Notes under the pieces: generated by a model
What the model saw: the letters and a program-made list of their open reading frames with translations, nothing else
Database searches by the model: none
Told to the model about the DNA's origin: nothing
Made by a program: the position numbers and the translations under genes
DNA from: Sphingomonas sp.
GTDB taxonomy: Bacteria > Pseudomonadota > Alphaproteobacteria > Sphingomonadales > Sphingomonadaceae
Assembly (NCBI RefSeq): GCF_029239295.1
Contig: NZ_JAQZBC010000006.1
Coordinates: 62,001 to 126,000, forward strand
Length of the DNA: 64,000 nucleotides
Direction: 5' to 3'
Shown here: piece by piece, positions 1 through 7,631 of the stretch
How the letters are laid out: each line of letters opens with the position of its first letter
Position numbering within the stretch: position 1 is the first letter of the stretch

Positions 1-3
1 ATC

Positions 4-1695
4 GTGAGCGCGATCGATGACGGGTTCGCGCGTGGGTTCGATCTGGGCCCGCTGCTCGTCACCATGCGCTGCCTCGCCCACCCGCTGACCGACTTCGGGA
101 TTGCCGAACGGTTTCGCGATCGGTTCGGCGAGGATTTCCGGTTCACGACGGCTAAAGGCTGGCTCGGCTGGGACGGCCGGCGCTGGAAGGTGTTGGACCA
201 GGACGAAAAGACGCCGCCTGCCGAAGTGGTCGCTGCGGTGTTCGAGACGGTTCGTGCCATTCAGGATGAAGCCCGCTTCGTCGCGGACACTGGGGTCAAG
301 TGGACGCTCGTGGGCGAGGGCAAGGATGCCCGGCTTGATCTGGAGGACGAAGGCAACCCGCACGGGCTCGATCGGTGGATCCCGAAGGGCAAGAGTTTCG
401 AGCTGCTGTCGACCAAGATCGCGGTGTTCGGCCGCCAGTCGGAAACGACCGGCAAGCCCGTTGCTGTCGCGATGCTGGCGCGGCGCTGGCTCACGGTGCC
501 GATCGAGGCGTTCGATCACGACAAATATGCGGTCAATGTCCTGAACGGCACGCTGCGCTTCCGCACCGAGGATCTGCCCGACGGCAGCCGGCGCGGCGTG
601 GTCGAATTGTCGCCCCACGATCGGAGCGACATGCAGACCAAGCTATCGCCGGTCGAATATGATCCTGCCGCCACGGCGCCGCGGTATGACTCCATGATCG
701 AGTGGGCGCAGCCGGACGCAACGATGCGCCGGTATCTGCACCAGGTGGGCGGCTATGCGCTGACCGGCGACGCTGGCGAGCAGAAGCTGTGGTTCTGGTA
801 CGGCCGCGGCCGCAACGGCAAGGGCGTGACGATGGAGAGCTGGGCGCACGTCGCCGGCGACTACAGCGGCACGATTCCGATCGGCTCGTTCCTTGATCAA
901 GGCATCAAGAAACGTGGCGACCAGGCGTCGCCGGATCTCGCGAAGCTTGCCGGCGTCCGCATGCTGCGATCGTCGGAGCCGGGCCGTAACGAGAAGCTGG
1001 ATAGCGGCCTGATCAAGCTGGTGACGGGCGGCGAGCCGATCCCGGTTCGCATGCTGCACCGCGGGTTCTTCGACCTCGATCCGATCTTCAAGTTGATCAT
1101 CCAAGGCAACACCAAGTTCGACATCCCCGATACCGACGACGGGATCTGGGGACGCATGAAGCTGATCCCCTGGCTGCGGAACATCGAGAAGCCCGAGCCT
1201 GGCGTCGCGAACTGGCCGGAGAAAGATCCGAACCTCGCCTCCAAGATCAAGACGCAGGAGGCGTCGGGCGTGCTCAACCGGCTGGTTGCCGGCCTGCTCG
1301 ACTATATGTCGCACGGGCTAGTGGAGCCGAAGAGCGTCACCGAAGCCACCAGCGCCTACCGTGACGCCAGCGACCCGCTCGCCCGCTTCCTGCGGCTGTG
1401 CGTCGTCAGCGATCCGGATTCGCGCGTCCAATCGTCGAAGCTGCACGAGGTGTTCGTCGCGTGGAGCAAGGCGGCCGGCGAACGCGACTGGTCGAACAAG
1501 GGCTTCTCGAACGCGATGGTCGAGAAGGGATATCAGAAAAAGGCGTCCGACGGGATGCAGTGGCTCGGCATCCGCCTGGTGCGTGAGGTCGGCGATTTCG
1601 TCGACGAGAACGGCAAGCCGCGCACGCTCGACGGCGAGTTCGCGGATCCTCCGGACAATGCGCCGCCCTTCGGCGAGGACGAACTGCCGCCCTGA
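4..1695 (+). CDS. Phage P4-family primase/SF3 helicase (D5-like), possibly 5'-partial
   Basis: Likely the phage replication initiator: a superfamily 3 helicase that melts and unwinds an origin. Residues about 210-420 match the P4/D5 helicase domain: P-loop GRGRNGKG near residue 266, a sensor-type asparagine in IIQGNTKF near 363-372, and an arginine-finger-like GIWGRMKLIPW near 380. I see no zinc finger in the N-terminal 200 residues, so primase activity itself is not shown. The GTG at base 4 has no visible ribosome site because the window begins there, and the frame is open to base 1, so the true start could lie upstream. The iteron-like region just downstream fits an origin-binding role by analogy with phage P4 alpha. 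Confidence 0.85.
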   Translation: MSAIDDGFARGFDLGPLLVTMRCLAHPLTDFGIAERFRDRFGEDFRFTTAKGWLGWDGRRWKVLDQDEKTPPAEVVAAVFETVRAIQDEARFVADTGVKWTLVGEGKDARLDLEDEGNPHGLDRWIPKGKSFELLSTKIAVFGRQSETTGKPVAVAMLARRWLTVPIEAFDHDKYAVNVLNGTLRFRTEDLPDGSRRGVVELSPHDRSDMQTKLSPVEYDPAATAPRYDSMIEWAQPDATMRRYLHQVGGYALTGDAGEQKLWFWYGRGRNGKGVTMESWAHVAGDYSGTIPIGSFLDQGIKKRGDQASPDLAKLAGVRMLRSSEPGRNEKLDSGLIKLVTGGEPIPVRMLHRGFFDLDPIFKLIIQGNTKFDIPDTDDGIWGRMKLIPWLRNIEKPEPGVANWPEKDPNLASKIKTQEASGVLNRLVAGLLDYMSHGLVEPKSVTEATSAYRDASDPLARFLRLCVVSDPDSRVQSSKLHEVFVAWSKAAGERDWSNKGFSNAMVEKGYQKKASDGMQWLGIRLVREVGDFVDENGKPRTLDGEFADPPDNAPPFGEDELPP

Positions 1696-1715
1696 CGCTG
1701 GCCTGCATGACTGAT

Positions 1716-1976
1716 CCTTCCGGTTTGGAAGGGTGCCGGAAGGATACCGGAAGGGAAAAGGCGAGGATTTCCGCGGGTTCGGAAGGTTCGGAAGGGTTGT
1801 CGTGATGTTTCTTCGTATCTGTGTGCGCGCATGCGCAGGCGCACGATAGATCACATATACATATCCTTCCGATCCTTCCGATCCTTCCATAGTTGAGAAT
1901 AAAGGGCGTTTCTCCAATGAGTTATGAAGGTCATCGCTGTGGAAGGATGGCAATGGAAGGTTCCAGCGCCGGAAGG
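1716..1976. repeat. Cluster of twelve GGAAGG/CCTTCC hexamers with inverted arms (possible replication origin)
   Basis: GGAAGG starts at 1727, 1738, 1749, 1781, 1790, 1941, 1955 and 1971, and CCTTCC at 1716, 1865, 1874 and 1883. Spacing is regular inside each run: 11 bases for the first three G-strand copies, 9 bases for 1781/1790 and for the three tandem ATCCTTCCG units. The 1776-1796 arm is roughly the inverse complement of the 1865-1888 arm. Between them lie the palindrome GCGCATGCGC (1827-1836) and an AT-rich stretch. The last copies fall within the start of the next ORF. Such inverted iteron arrays next to a P4-type helicase gene suggest an origin or a regulator-binding region; no coding gene is seen from 1696 to 1916. 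Confidence 0.55.
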
Positions 1977-2504
1977 ATGCCTGTTCGCCCCCGTTGGTTG
2001 GCTCTGGCGGTCGCTGCGGGGCTCACCGAGTATGAGGCGGTGCAGGAGCGGCTGGTCGAAGCCTGGGGCTTCCTGCGCCGGATGCCGGACCGTGAGGCGG
2101 GCTGGATCCGCGAGCCGGGCGCGAGCGGGATCTACCAGCGGGGCCAGCTGAGCCGGCAGGAGCTGTGGGCGCAGTACAAGGTCGACAGCGATGACTATGA
2201 TCGCGACCAGCGCCCCACCCTTCCCGGCCTGCGCTCACATGAGGTTGACCGCATGTGGGAGGCGCTCGGTTGGATCGATGCGGTGGTCGAGCCGCGCGAT
2301 CGCAAGCTGCTCGGCGTCGTGCTGGGCCAGCTGAGCCGCGACAACGCGCGGCCCGCGTGGGTGTCAGCGGCCAAGGCAATCGGCTGGGGTGGGCATCCAG
2401 ACACCCTCGCCAAGCGCTACGGGCGCGCCCTGACGGCCATCTGCGTGTATATCGACAAGGCTGAAACCCGCAGAAATGCGCACCTAGAGGCCGTCAAGCC
2501 CTAG
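1917..2504 (+). CDS. DUF6362-like phage protein of unknown function
   Basis: A protein of about 195 residues resembling the DUF6362 family of alphaproteobacterial prophages: an N-terminal VxxRLxEAxxxLRRMPD pattern, then RMWEALGWI and a C-terminal TLAKRYGRALTAI helix pair that could be a helix-turn-helix. The family match is from memory of its pattern and is tentative. I chose ATG 1917, with AAAGGG about 10 bases upstream, over the in-frame TTG at 1893. The first 25 residues are encoded by the GGAAGG repeats and do not look like folded protein, so a start near MPVRPRW is also possible. It ends the early module, ahead of a terminator-like hairpin. Confidence 0.6.
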   Translation: MSYEGHRCGRMAMEGSSAGRMPVRPRWLALAVAAGLTEYEAVQERLVEAWGFLRRMPDREAGWIREPGASGIYQRGQLSRQELWAQYKVDSDDYDRDQRPTLPGLRSHEVDRMWEALGWIDAVVEPRDRKLLGVVLGQLSRDNARPAWVSAAKAIGWGGHPDTLAKRYGRALTAICVYIDKAETRRNAHLEAVKP

Positions 2505-2621
2505 AGAGCGGGTGGCATGCAAATAAACAATTCGGGCTCTAGGCCTCTCTGGCCATATTTCACGTCATGCTCGGGCAACGCTTCGTGCTGCGGCCGGGCA
2601 GCTCTCCCTTTCCGAACCTCG

Positions 2622-2663
2622 CGACGGGCGTCTCACCATTGGTGCGGCGCCCGTCGGCGTTTT
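2622..2663 (+). terminator. Candidate intrinsic terminator ahead of the HNH gene
   Basis: CGACGGGCG at 2622-2630 pairs perfectly with CGCCCGTCG at 2648-2656 (9 bp stem, 17-base loop), followed by GCGTTTTGG. It lies 118 bases past the DUF6362-like gene and just before the HNH gene, so it probably separates the replication transcript from the packaging and structural transcript. Confidence 0.6.
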
Positions 2664-2674
2664 GGTGATGATGC

Positions 2675-3034
2675 ATGACGAAGTTCCGTGCCTTGGCGCC
2701 GCGCTTCCGATCGCTGCCGCCTCGGTTCGGGAGCGCGCTGCCGGTGACACGGCAGGATCGGGATCGCGACCGCGACCAGCGCGAATGGCGCAAGTGGTAC
2801 AAGACGGCGCGCTGGCAACGGCTGCGCATGTCGGTGTTGGTGCGCGACCTGTTCACCTGCCAGTGGCCGGGCTGCGGCAGGATCGAGGCGGACACGTCGA
2901 AGCTGGTCGCTGACCATCGCCGGCCGCATCGCGGTGACGAAGCGATGTTCTGGGATCCGGACAACCTGCAGTGCCTCTGCAAGCCCTGCCACGACAGCAG
3001 GAAGCAGCGCGCGGAGAACCGCGGGCACCGCTGA
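2675..3034 (+). CDS. HNH endonuclease of the phage packaging module
   Basis: A 119-residue HNH nuclease. Zinc-binding pairs appear as CQWPGC and CLCKPC, the first HNH histidine in VADHRRPH, the asparagine in DNLQCL and the last histidine in KPCHD. Small HNH proteins encoded directly before the terminase genes work with the terminase in cos-site cleavage in HK97-type phages (gp74 in HK97), and the position here fits that role. The first 45 residues are Arg/Pro-rich. ATG 2675 has no strong Shine-Dalgarno; ATG codons at 2668 and 2671 lie in another frame. A candidate cos element follows in the 76 bases before the small terminase gene. Confidence 0.85.
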   Translation: MTKFRALAPRFRSLPPRFGSALPVTRQDRDRDRDQREWRKWYKTARWQRLRMSVLVRDLFTCQWPGCGRIEADTSKLVADHRRPHRGDEAMFWDPDNLQCLCKPCHDSRKQRAENRGHR

Positions 3035-3110
3035 CCCGGGGGGGGGTGGGTCAAAGTCGACAGGGGCGCGGCCCCCTAGACCGCATACCGTCTCACGTGG
3101 AGATTTTTTT
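3035..3110. other. Candidate cos region between HNH and small terminase genes
   Basis: This short noncoding stretch holds a run of nine G, then TGGGTCAAAG, then a GC-rich dyad GGGGC-GCG-GCCCC (about 3063-3075) enclosed by outer GGTC (3049-3052) and GACC (3079-3082). G-runs followed by GGGTCAAA between HNH and terS genes are a pattern I associate with cohesive-end sites of HK97-type phages. The assignment is inference from position and symmetry; the cut positions are not known. The terS ribosome site GGAG (3099-3102) lies at its right end. Confidence 0.45.
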
Positions 3111-3566
3111 GTGGCTGAGTGGGATTTTGACCTGTTGGGCGATCCCATCCCGGCGGGTCTGGGGAAGCGTGGGCGCCCGCCGCACCTGCCGACCGACGAA
3201 AACCGGCGCAAAATCATAGCTTTAATGGCGTTCGATAAGAACGAAGCCCAGATCGCGGCCGCATTGAGCATCAGCGTGCCGACGCTGAAGAAGCATTATT
3301 TTCGTGAGCTGGCCGCCAAGCTGGAAGCCCGCCAGCGGGTCGAGGGCAAGCTGCTCGGCGCGCTCATGAAGGAGGTCGACGCCGGTAACGTCTCGGCGAT
3401 CGACAAGGTGTTCAAACGGCTCGATCGCCACGACCTGGCGCGGGGCATCCAGCCGCCTACGGCAACGAAGCCTGCCAAGGCTAAGCCGCTCGGCAAGAAG
3501 GCGCAGGCCGAGATCGACGCGCACGACAATTCGGGTGAGGGCCGTTGGGGCTCACTGCTCAACTAG
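3111..3566 (+). CDS. Phage terminase small subunit-like protein
   Basis: A 151-residue protein placed where the small terminase sits: after HNH and the candidate cos site, with its 3' end overlapping the large terminase. Residues about 38-70 form a helix-turn-helix (NEAQIAAALSISVPTLKKHY) suited to DNA recognition, followed by a long helix and a Lys-rich tail. I chose GTG 3111 because GGAG stands 8 bases upstream and the residues before it in the ORF track are low-complexity read-through of the cos region. Small terminases bind cos and load the ATPase/nuclease subunit. The name rests mostly on position plus the HTH. Confidence 0.7.
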   Translation: MAEWDFDLLGDPIPAGLGKRGRPPHLPTDENRRKIIALMAFDKNEAQIAAALSISVPTLKKHYFRELAAKLEARQRVEGKLLGALMKEVDAGNVSAIDKVFKRLDRHDLARGIQPPTATKPAKAKPLGKKAQAEIDAHDNSGEGRWGSLLN

Positions 3567-5269
3567 GCTGGCAGTTCGCCTGCCCTGATTGGGTTGAGCG
3601 GCTGCGGGAGGGGCGTTCGCTCCTTCCGGATCTGCCGCTCGACGAGGATGAGGCCGAGCGCGCGGTCGGGATCTTCAACGAGCTGCGCCTGCCGGACGTG
3701 CCTGGGCAGCCCCGGCTTGAGGATGCTGGCGGCGAGTGGGGCCGCGACATCGTGCGAGCGCTATTCGGCTCGCTCTCCGCTGCGGGCATCCGCCAGGTGC
3801 CGGGCATCTTCGCCATGGTGCCGAAGAAGAACGCCAAGACGACGAATGGCGCGGCCATCATGATGACCGCCATGCTGATCAACAAACGGCCTCGGGCCGA
3901 GTATCAGCTGATCGGCCCCACGCAGGAGATTGCCGACACCGCCTTCCAGCAGGCGGTGGGCATGATCGAGGCCGACGCGTTCCTGAAGCGCCGGTTCCAC
4001 GTGGCCGAGCACACGAAGACGATCACCGACCGCGTCAACAAGGCGCGGCTGAAGGTGAAGACGTTCGACATGAAGGTCGCGACCGGATCCAAGCCGGTCG
4101 GTGTTCTGATCGACGAGCTGCACCTGATGGGGAACATCTCCTATGCCGCCCGAGTGATCGGGCAGCTGACCGGCGGCATGATCGCCAATCCGGAATCGTT
4201 CCTGATCATCATCACCACGCAGTCGGACGAAGCGCCGGCCGGTGTGTTCAAGTCTGAACTGGATTACGCCCGCGCCGTTCGCGACGGCCGGATCGAAGAG
4301 CCGCGCATGCTGCCGATGCTCTACGAGTTCCCGGAAGGGATGCAGACGGCAGACGACAAGCCGTGGCGCGATCCGAAACTGTGGCACATGGTGCTGCCGA
4401 ACCTTGGCCGATCCATCACGATCGACCGACTGGTCGCCGAGTATCGCACCGCGCGTGACAAGGGTGAGGAGGAAGAGCGGCGCTGGGCGTCGCAGCACCT
4501 CAACATCCAGATCGGGCTCGCGCTGCACACCGACCGCTGGCGCGGCGTCGACTATTGGGCGAAAGCGACCGACTTCACGCTGCTCGGCCTCGACGAGCTG
4601 ATCGAGCGGTCCGAAGTGATCACGGGCGGTTTCGACGGCGGTGGACTGGACGATCTTGCGGGCTTGGCTCTCATCGGACGGGAGACCGGCACGCGCCGCT
4701 GGCTCGGCTGGTGTCGAGCGTGGGCGCAAGATGACGTGTTCCGCACCAGGCTGGAGATCGCGCCACGCCTGAACGACTTCGTGGAAGCAGGCGATCTGAT
4801 CAAATGCGGCGACGCGACCGAGGATATGATCGGTGTCGCCGATGTGCTCGAACGGGTTCTGGAAGCGGGGCTGTTCCCCGAAACGCACGCGGTTGGCTTC
4901 GACCCCGCGGGCGTGTCGGCAATCATGGACGAGCTGCTGACCCGCGGCTTCGCTGAGGAACAGATCACCTTCGTCACGCAGGGCTTCCGCCTCTCCCCGG
5001 CCACGTGGGGGCTGGAGCGCAAGCTGAAAGACGGCACGTTCGTTCACGCCCCGCAGGCCTTGATGGACTGGTGCGTCAGCAACGCGAAGGCCGAGCAGCG
5101 CGGCAACGCGGTGCTGATTACGAAGCAAGCAGCCGGCAAGGCCAAGATCGACCCGCTGATCGCGTTGTTCAACGCGTTCATGCTTATGAGCCGTAGCCCC
5201 GAAGCATCGGGCGGTCCCTCGGTTTACGAGGACCGCGGCATCCTCGAAATCGAAGTGGATTATCTCTGA
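3545..5269 (+). CDS. terL: Phage terminase large subunit (HK97-type)
   Basis: The DNA-packaging motor and headful/cos nuclease, 574 residues, the usual length. The N-terminal ATPase has an atypical Walker A VPKKNAKTT (about residues 91-99) and Walker B VGVLIDELHL (about 186-195); the adenine side motif lies before Walker A. The C-terminal RNase H-like nuclease shows aspartates in GGFDGGGLDD (about 360) and in GFDPAGVSA (about 455). It starts at TTG 3545, overlapping the small terminase by 22 bases, with GGTGAGG a few bases upstream. Its stop overlaps the portal ATG (TGATG), so terS, terL and portal look translationally coupled. Confidence 0.95.
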   Translation: MGLTAQLGWQFACPDWVERLREGRSLLPDLPLDEDEAERAVGIFNELRLPDVPGQPRLEDAGGEWGRDIVRALFGSLSAAGIRQVPGIFAMVPKKNAKTTNGAAIMMTAMLINKRPRAEYQLIGPTQEIADTAFQQAVGMIEADAFLKRRFHVAEHTKTITDRVNKARLKVKTFDMKVATGSKPVGVLIDELHLMGNISYAARVIGQLTGGMIANPESFLIIITTQSDEAPAGVFKSELDYARAVRDGRIEEPRMLPMLYEFPEGMQTADDKPWRDPKLWHMVLPNLGRSITIDRLVAEYRTARDKGEEEERRWASQHLNIQIGLALHTDRWRGVDYWAKATDFTLLGLDELIERSEVITGGFDGGGLDDLAGLALIGRETGTRRWLGWCRAWAQDDVFRTRLEIAPRLNDFVEAGDLIKCGDATEDMIGVADVLERVLEAGLFPETHAVGFDPAGVSAIMDELLTRGFAEEQITFVTQGFRLSPATWGLERKLKDGTFVHAPQALMDWCVSNAKAEQRGNAVLITKQAAGKAKIDPLIALFNAFMLMSRSPEASGGPSVYEDRGILEIEVDYL

Positions 5270-6630
5270 TGGGACGTCTGGCCAACGCCCTCAGGGCGTT
5301 CACCTCGCCGCCAAAGCAGTCGCTGGTCGCGTCGCCGGAGATCGGCGCCGGCCCGCATTACGGACAGTCCAGCAGCGTCGGTGCCAATGACGGCTGGTTC
5401 CTGAAGGTGCTTGGCGGTGGGCCCACCAAGGCTGGCACCTTCGTGTCGGAAGGCAACGCCCTCTATTCGCCCGTTGTGTTCGCTTGCGTGAACCGGATCG
5501 CCAACCCGATCGCCAACTTTCCGGTGTCGATCGTCGAGCCGGACGGCCGAGGCGGGTTCACGCGCGTCAACGAGCATCCCATGTCGCAGCGCCTCGGGCT
5601 GCGACCTAACGATTTCATGTCGTCGCGCACGTTGCGCAAGACGACGCAGGGGCACGCGCTCCTTTGGGGCAACGGTTATCAGGAGATCGAGCGAAACGGC
5701 CGCGGCGAAGCGGTAGGGCTCTGGCCGCTCCTGCCGGACAGGACGCGGCCGCACCGCGTGGGCGACCACCTGGTGTTCCGCACCAACATCGATGGCACGA
5801 CGTACCAGCTCGACCAGCAGAACGTCGCGCACATCATGGACCTCAGCCACGATGGCTATGTCGGGCTGTCGCAGGTGGCGTTGGCACGCGAAGCGATGGG
5901 CATGGTCAAGGCGCTTGAGACGTTTGGCGGCAAGTTCTTCGCCAACGACATGAAGTCGGGCGGCTTCCTGATGCACCCTGGCAAGCTCAGCCCGCGTGCT
6001 CGCGGCAACGTGAACGGGCCGAACGGGGAGCAGAAAGCCGCGGCGGAAAATCCTGCGTCGGTGGTCGAGAAGCAGGGCGGGCTGGAAAACGCGCACCGTG
6101 TGAAGGTGCTCGAAGAGGGAATGAAGTTCGTCCAGACGACGATCCCACCTGAAGATGGCCAGTTCCTCGCCACGCGCGAGTTCCAGATCGCCGAGATCGC
6201 GCGCATGTACGACGTGCCCCTCGTGCTGCTGCAGAGCCACGAGAAGTCGACCAGCTGGGGATCCGGGATCGAGCAGCTGATGCTCGGCTTCATCATGCAA
6301 ACCGTCGCGCCTTGGGTACAGGCGACCGAGCAGGAGCTGTCGTGGAAGCTGTTCACCGAGGCCGAGCGCGCGCGCGGCCTGCGGGTCAAGTTCAACATGA
6401 ACGCGCTGCTGCGCGGCGACATGGAAGCCCGCTCTGCCTTCTACAAGACGATGTTCGAGCTGGGCATGACCATGAACCAGATCCTCGCACTGGAGGACAT
6501 GAACGGCATCGGGCCGGACGGCGACATCAACTTCGTGTCGAACAACGTCCAGACACTTGAACGTGCGAAGGTCGGCCAGCCGATCCCGATCTCGCGCATT
6601 CGGGCGGGCGAACGAGAGGACAGCGAATGA
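5269..6630 (+). CDS. Phage portal protein, HK97 family
   Basis: Forms the dodecameric ring at one capsid vertex through which DNA is packaged and ejected. The 453 residues follow the HK97 portal pattern: YSPVVFACVNRIANPIANFP near residue 65, the GHALLWGNGYQEI wing near 128-140, DGYVGLSQVALAREAM near 195 and a C-terminal half rich in polar helices. The gene overlaps terL by one base and the protease by four, as expected in the packaging operon. A short Asn/Gly-rich insertion (ARGNVNGPNGEQK) near residue 245 is a little unusual but keeps the frame. Confidence 0.95.
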   Translation: MGRLANALRAFTSPPKQSLVASPEIGAGPHYGQSSSVGANDGWFLKVLGGGPTKAGTFVSEGNALYSPVVFACVNRIANPIANFPVSIVEPDGRGGFTRVNEHPMSQRLGLRPNDFMSSRTLRKTTQGHALLWGNGYQEIERNGRGEAVGLWPLLPDRTRPHRVGDHLVFRTNIDGTTYQLDQQNVAHIMDLSHDGYVGLSQVALAREAMGMVKALETFGGKFFANDMKSGGFLMHPGKLSPRARGNVNGPNGEQKAAAENPASVVEKQGGLENAHRVKVLEEGMKFVQTTIPPEDGQFLATREFQIAEIARMYDVPLVLLQSHEKSTSWGSGIEQLMLGFIMQTVAPWVQATEQELSWKLFTEAERARGLRVKFNMNALLRGDMEARSAFYKTMFELGMTMNQILALEDMNGIGPDGDINFVSNNVQTLERAKVGQPIPISRIRAGEREDSE

Positions 6631-7523
6631 AGTATCCCTACCTGCTCGCAGCCTTTGCGTCCGAGTTCTGGGCGATGGAAGAGACCAAGCTGCTCGCCAT
6701 CGTCGATTTCCTCGCCATGCAGGCGGAAGGCCACAAGTTCACGGCACAGGAGATCGAGGCGCGGATTTCACCAGCGACCGCCTCTGCCGTGGCCCGCAAA
6801 GACGGCGCCGTCGCTGTCGTGCCGCTTCGTGGCATCATCTCGCCGCGCGTCAGCGTGGTCGAGAACAGCTCGACGGGCGGCGGGGCGACCGCGGAAGGCT
6901 TCGCCTCGACGATCGACCGCATGGCCGATGATGACGCCGTGAAGGCCATCATTGTCGATGCTGATACGCCTGGCGGTAACGTGCTGGGCGTCGACGAAGC
7001 CTCCGCTGCAGTCGCTGCGGCGAAAGAGCGCAAGCCCGTGATCGTTCAGGTGACCGGAAACCTTGCCAGCGCCGGCTATTGGATCGGCTGCTCGGCCAGT
7101 GAGATCGTTATGTCGCCCAGCTCGGCCGCGGGAGCGATCGGTGTTCGCACCGCATATGACGACGTGACTGAGGCGCTCGCCAAGTCGGGTGTGTCGCGCG
7201 AGATCATCGCGGCCGGCAAGTTCAAGGGCGAGGGACTGCTCGGCCCCCTCTCCGACGACACCCGTACCTACATGCAGGGACGAATTGACGAATATTACGG
7301 CATGTTCGTCGACCGCGTCGCTGCCGGCCGCGATGTGGCGACCTCCGCAGTGCGGGATGGCTTCGGCCAGGGCCGCATGCTCGGCGCCAAGGCGGCCGTG
7401 CGTGAGAAGATGGCGGATCGCATTGCCACCATGAAGGAAACGCTTGCGCGCTTTGGCGCTGGTGGCCCCGCCCCGCGGCGCTTCGCGCCGGAACGGGAAA
7501 AGCGAGCGCTCGCGCTCATCTGA
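6627..7523 (+). CDS. S49-family (SppA/ClpP-like) prohead protease
   Basis: A Ser/Lys protease of the SppA fold, in the position of the capsid-maturation protease. The nucleophile region is NLASAGYWIG (Ser near residue 150) and the probable catalytic Lys lies in AGKFKGEG (about 193-199). An oxyanion-type VDADTPGGNV precedes them near 110. It would trim the capsid delta domain and scaffold during head assembly. Many HK97-like phages use a U35 protease instead, so this is the lambda gpC-like alternative. It overlaps the portal gene by ATGA. Its 298 residues leave little room for a fused scaffold domain, though the C-terminal 40 residues are charged. Confidence 0.9.
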   Translation: MKYPYLLAAFASEFWAMEETKLLAIVDFLAMQAEGHKFTAQEIEARISPATASAVARKDGAVAVVPLRGIISPRVSVVENSSTGGGATAEGFASTIDRMADDDAVKAIIVDADTPGGNVLGVDEASAAVAAAKERKPVIVQVTGNLASAGYWIGCSASEIVMSPSSAAGAIGVRTAYDDVTEALAKSGVSREIIAAGKFKGEGLLGPLSDDTRTYMQGRIDEYYGMFVDRVAAGRDVATSAVRDGFGQGRMLGAKAAVREKMADRIATMKETLARFGAGGPAPRRFAPEREKRALALI

Positions 7524-7530
7524 AATCCTG

Positions 7531-7544
7531 CCCTTCGGAAAGGG
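7531..7544 (+). other. Small hairpin between protease and capsid genes
   Basis: CCCTT-CGGA-AAGGG forms a compact 5 bp stem in the 108-base gap after the protease gene. It has no T-tract. It could influence mRNA processing ahead of the highly expressed capsid gene; this is only structural inference. Confidence 0.3.
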
Positions 7545-7631
7545 ATCGCCCCCGTTCGCTGTCGGAGCGAGCGGTTCCGGGCGCGTGTCCGACAACCTCA
7601 ACAACATGGCCTGCGGGCCGGGAGATCCTCA

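Noticed and set aside
1776-1888. Attachment site or IS end
   Set aside because: The inverted GGAAGG arms are short-unit repeats between phage genes, with no transposase nor target duplication; iteron-type use is more likely.
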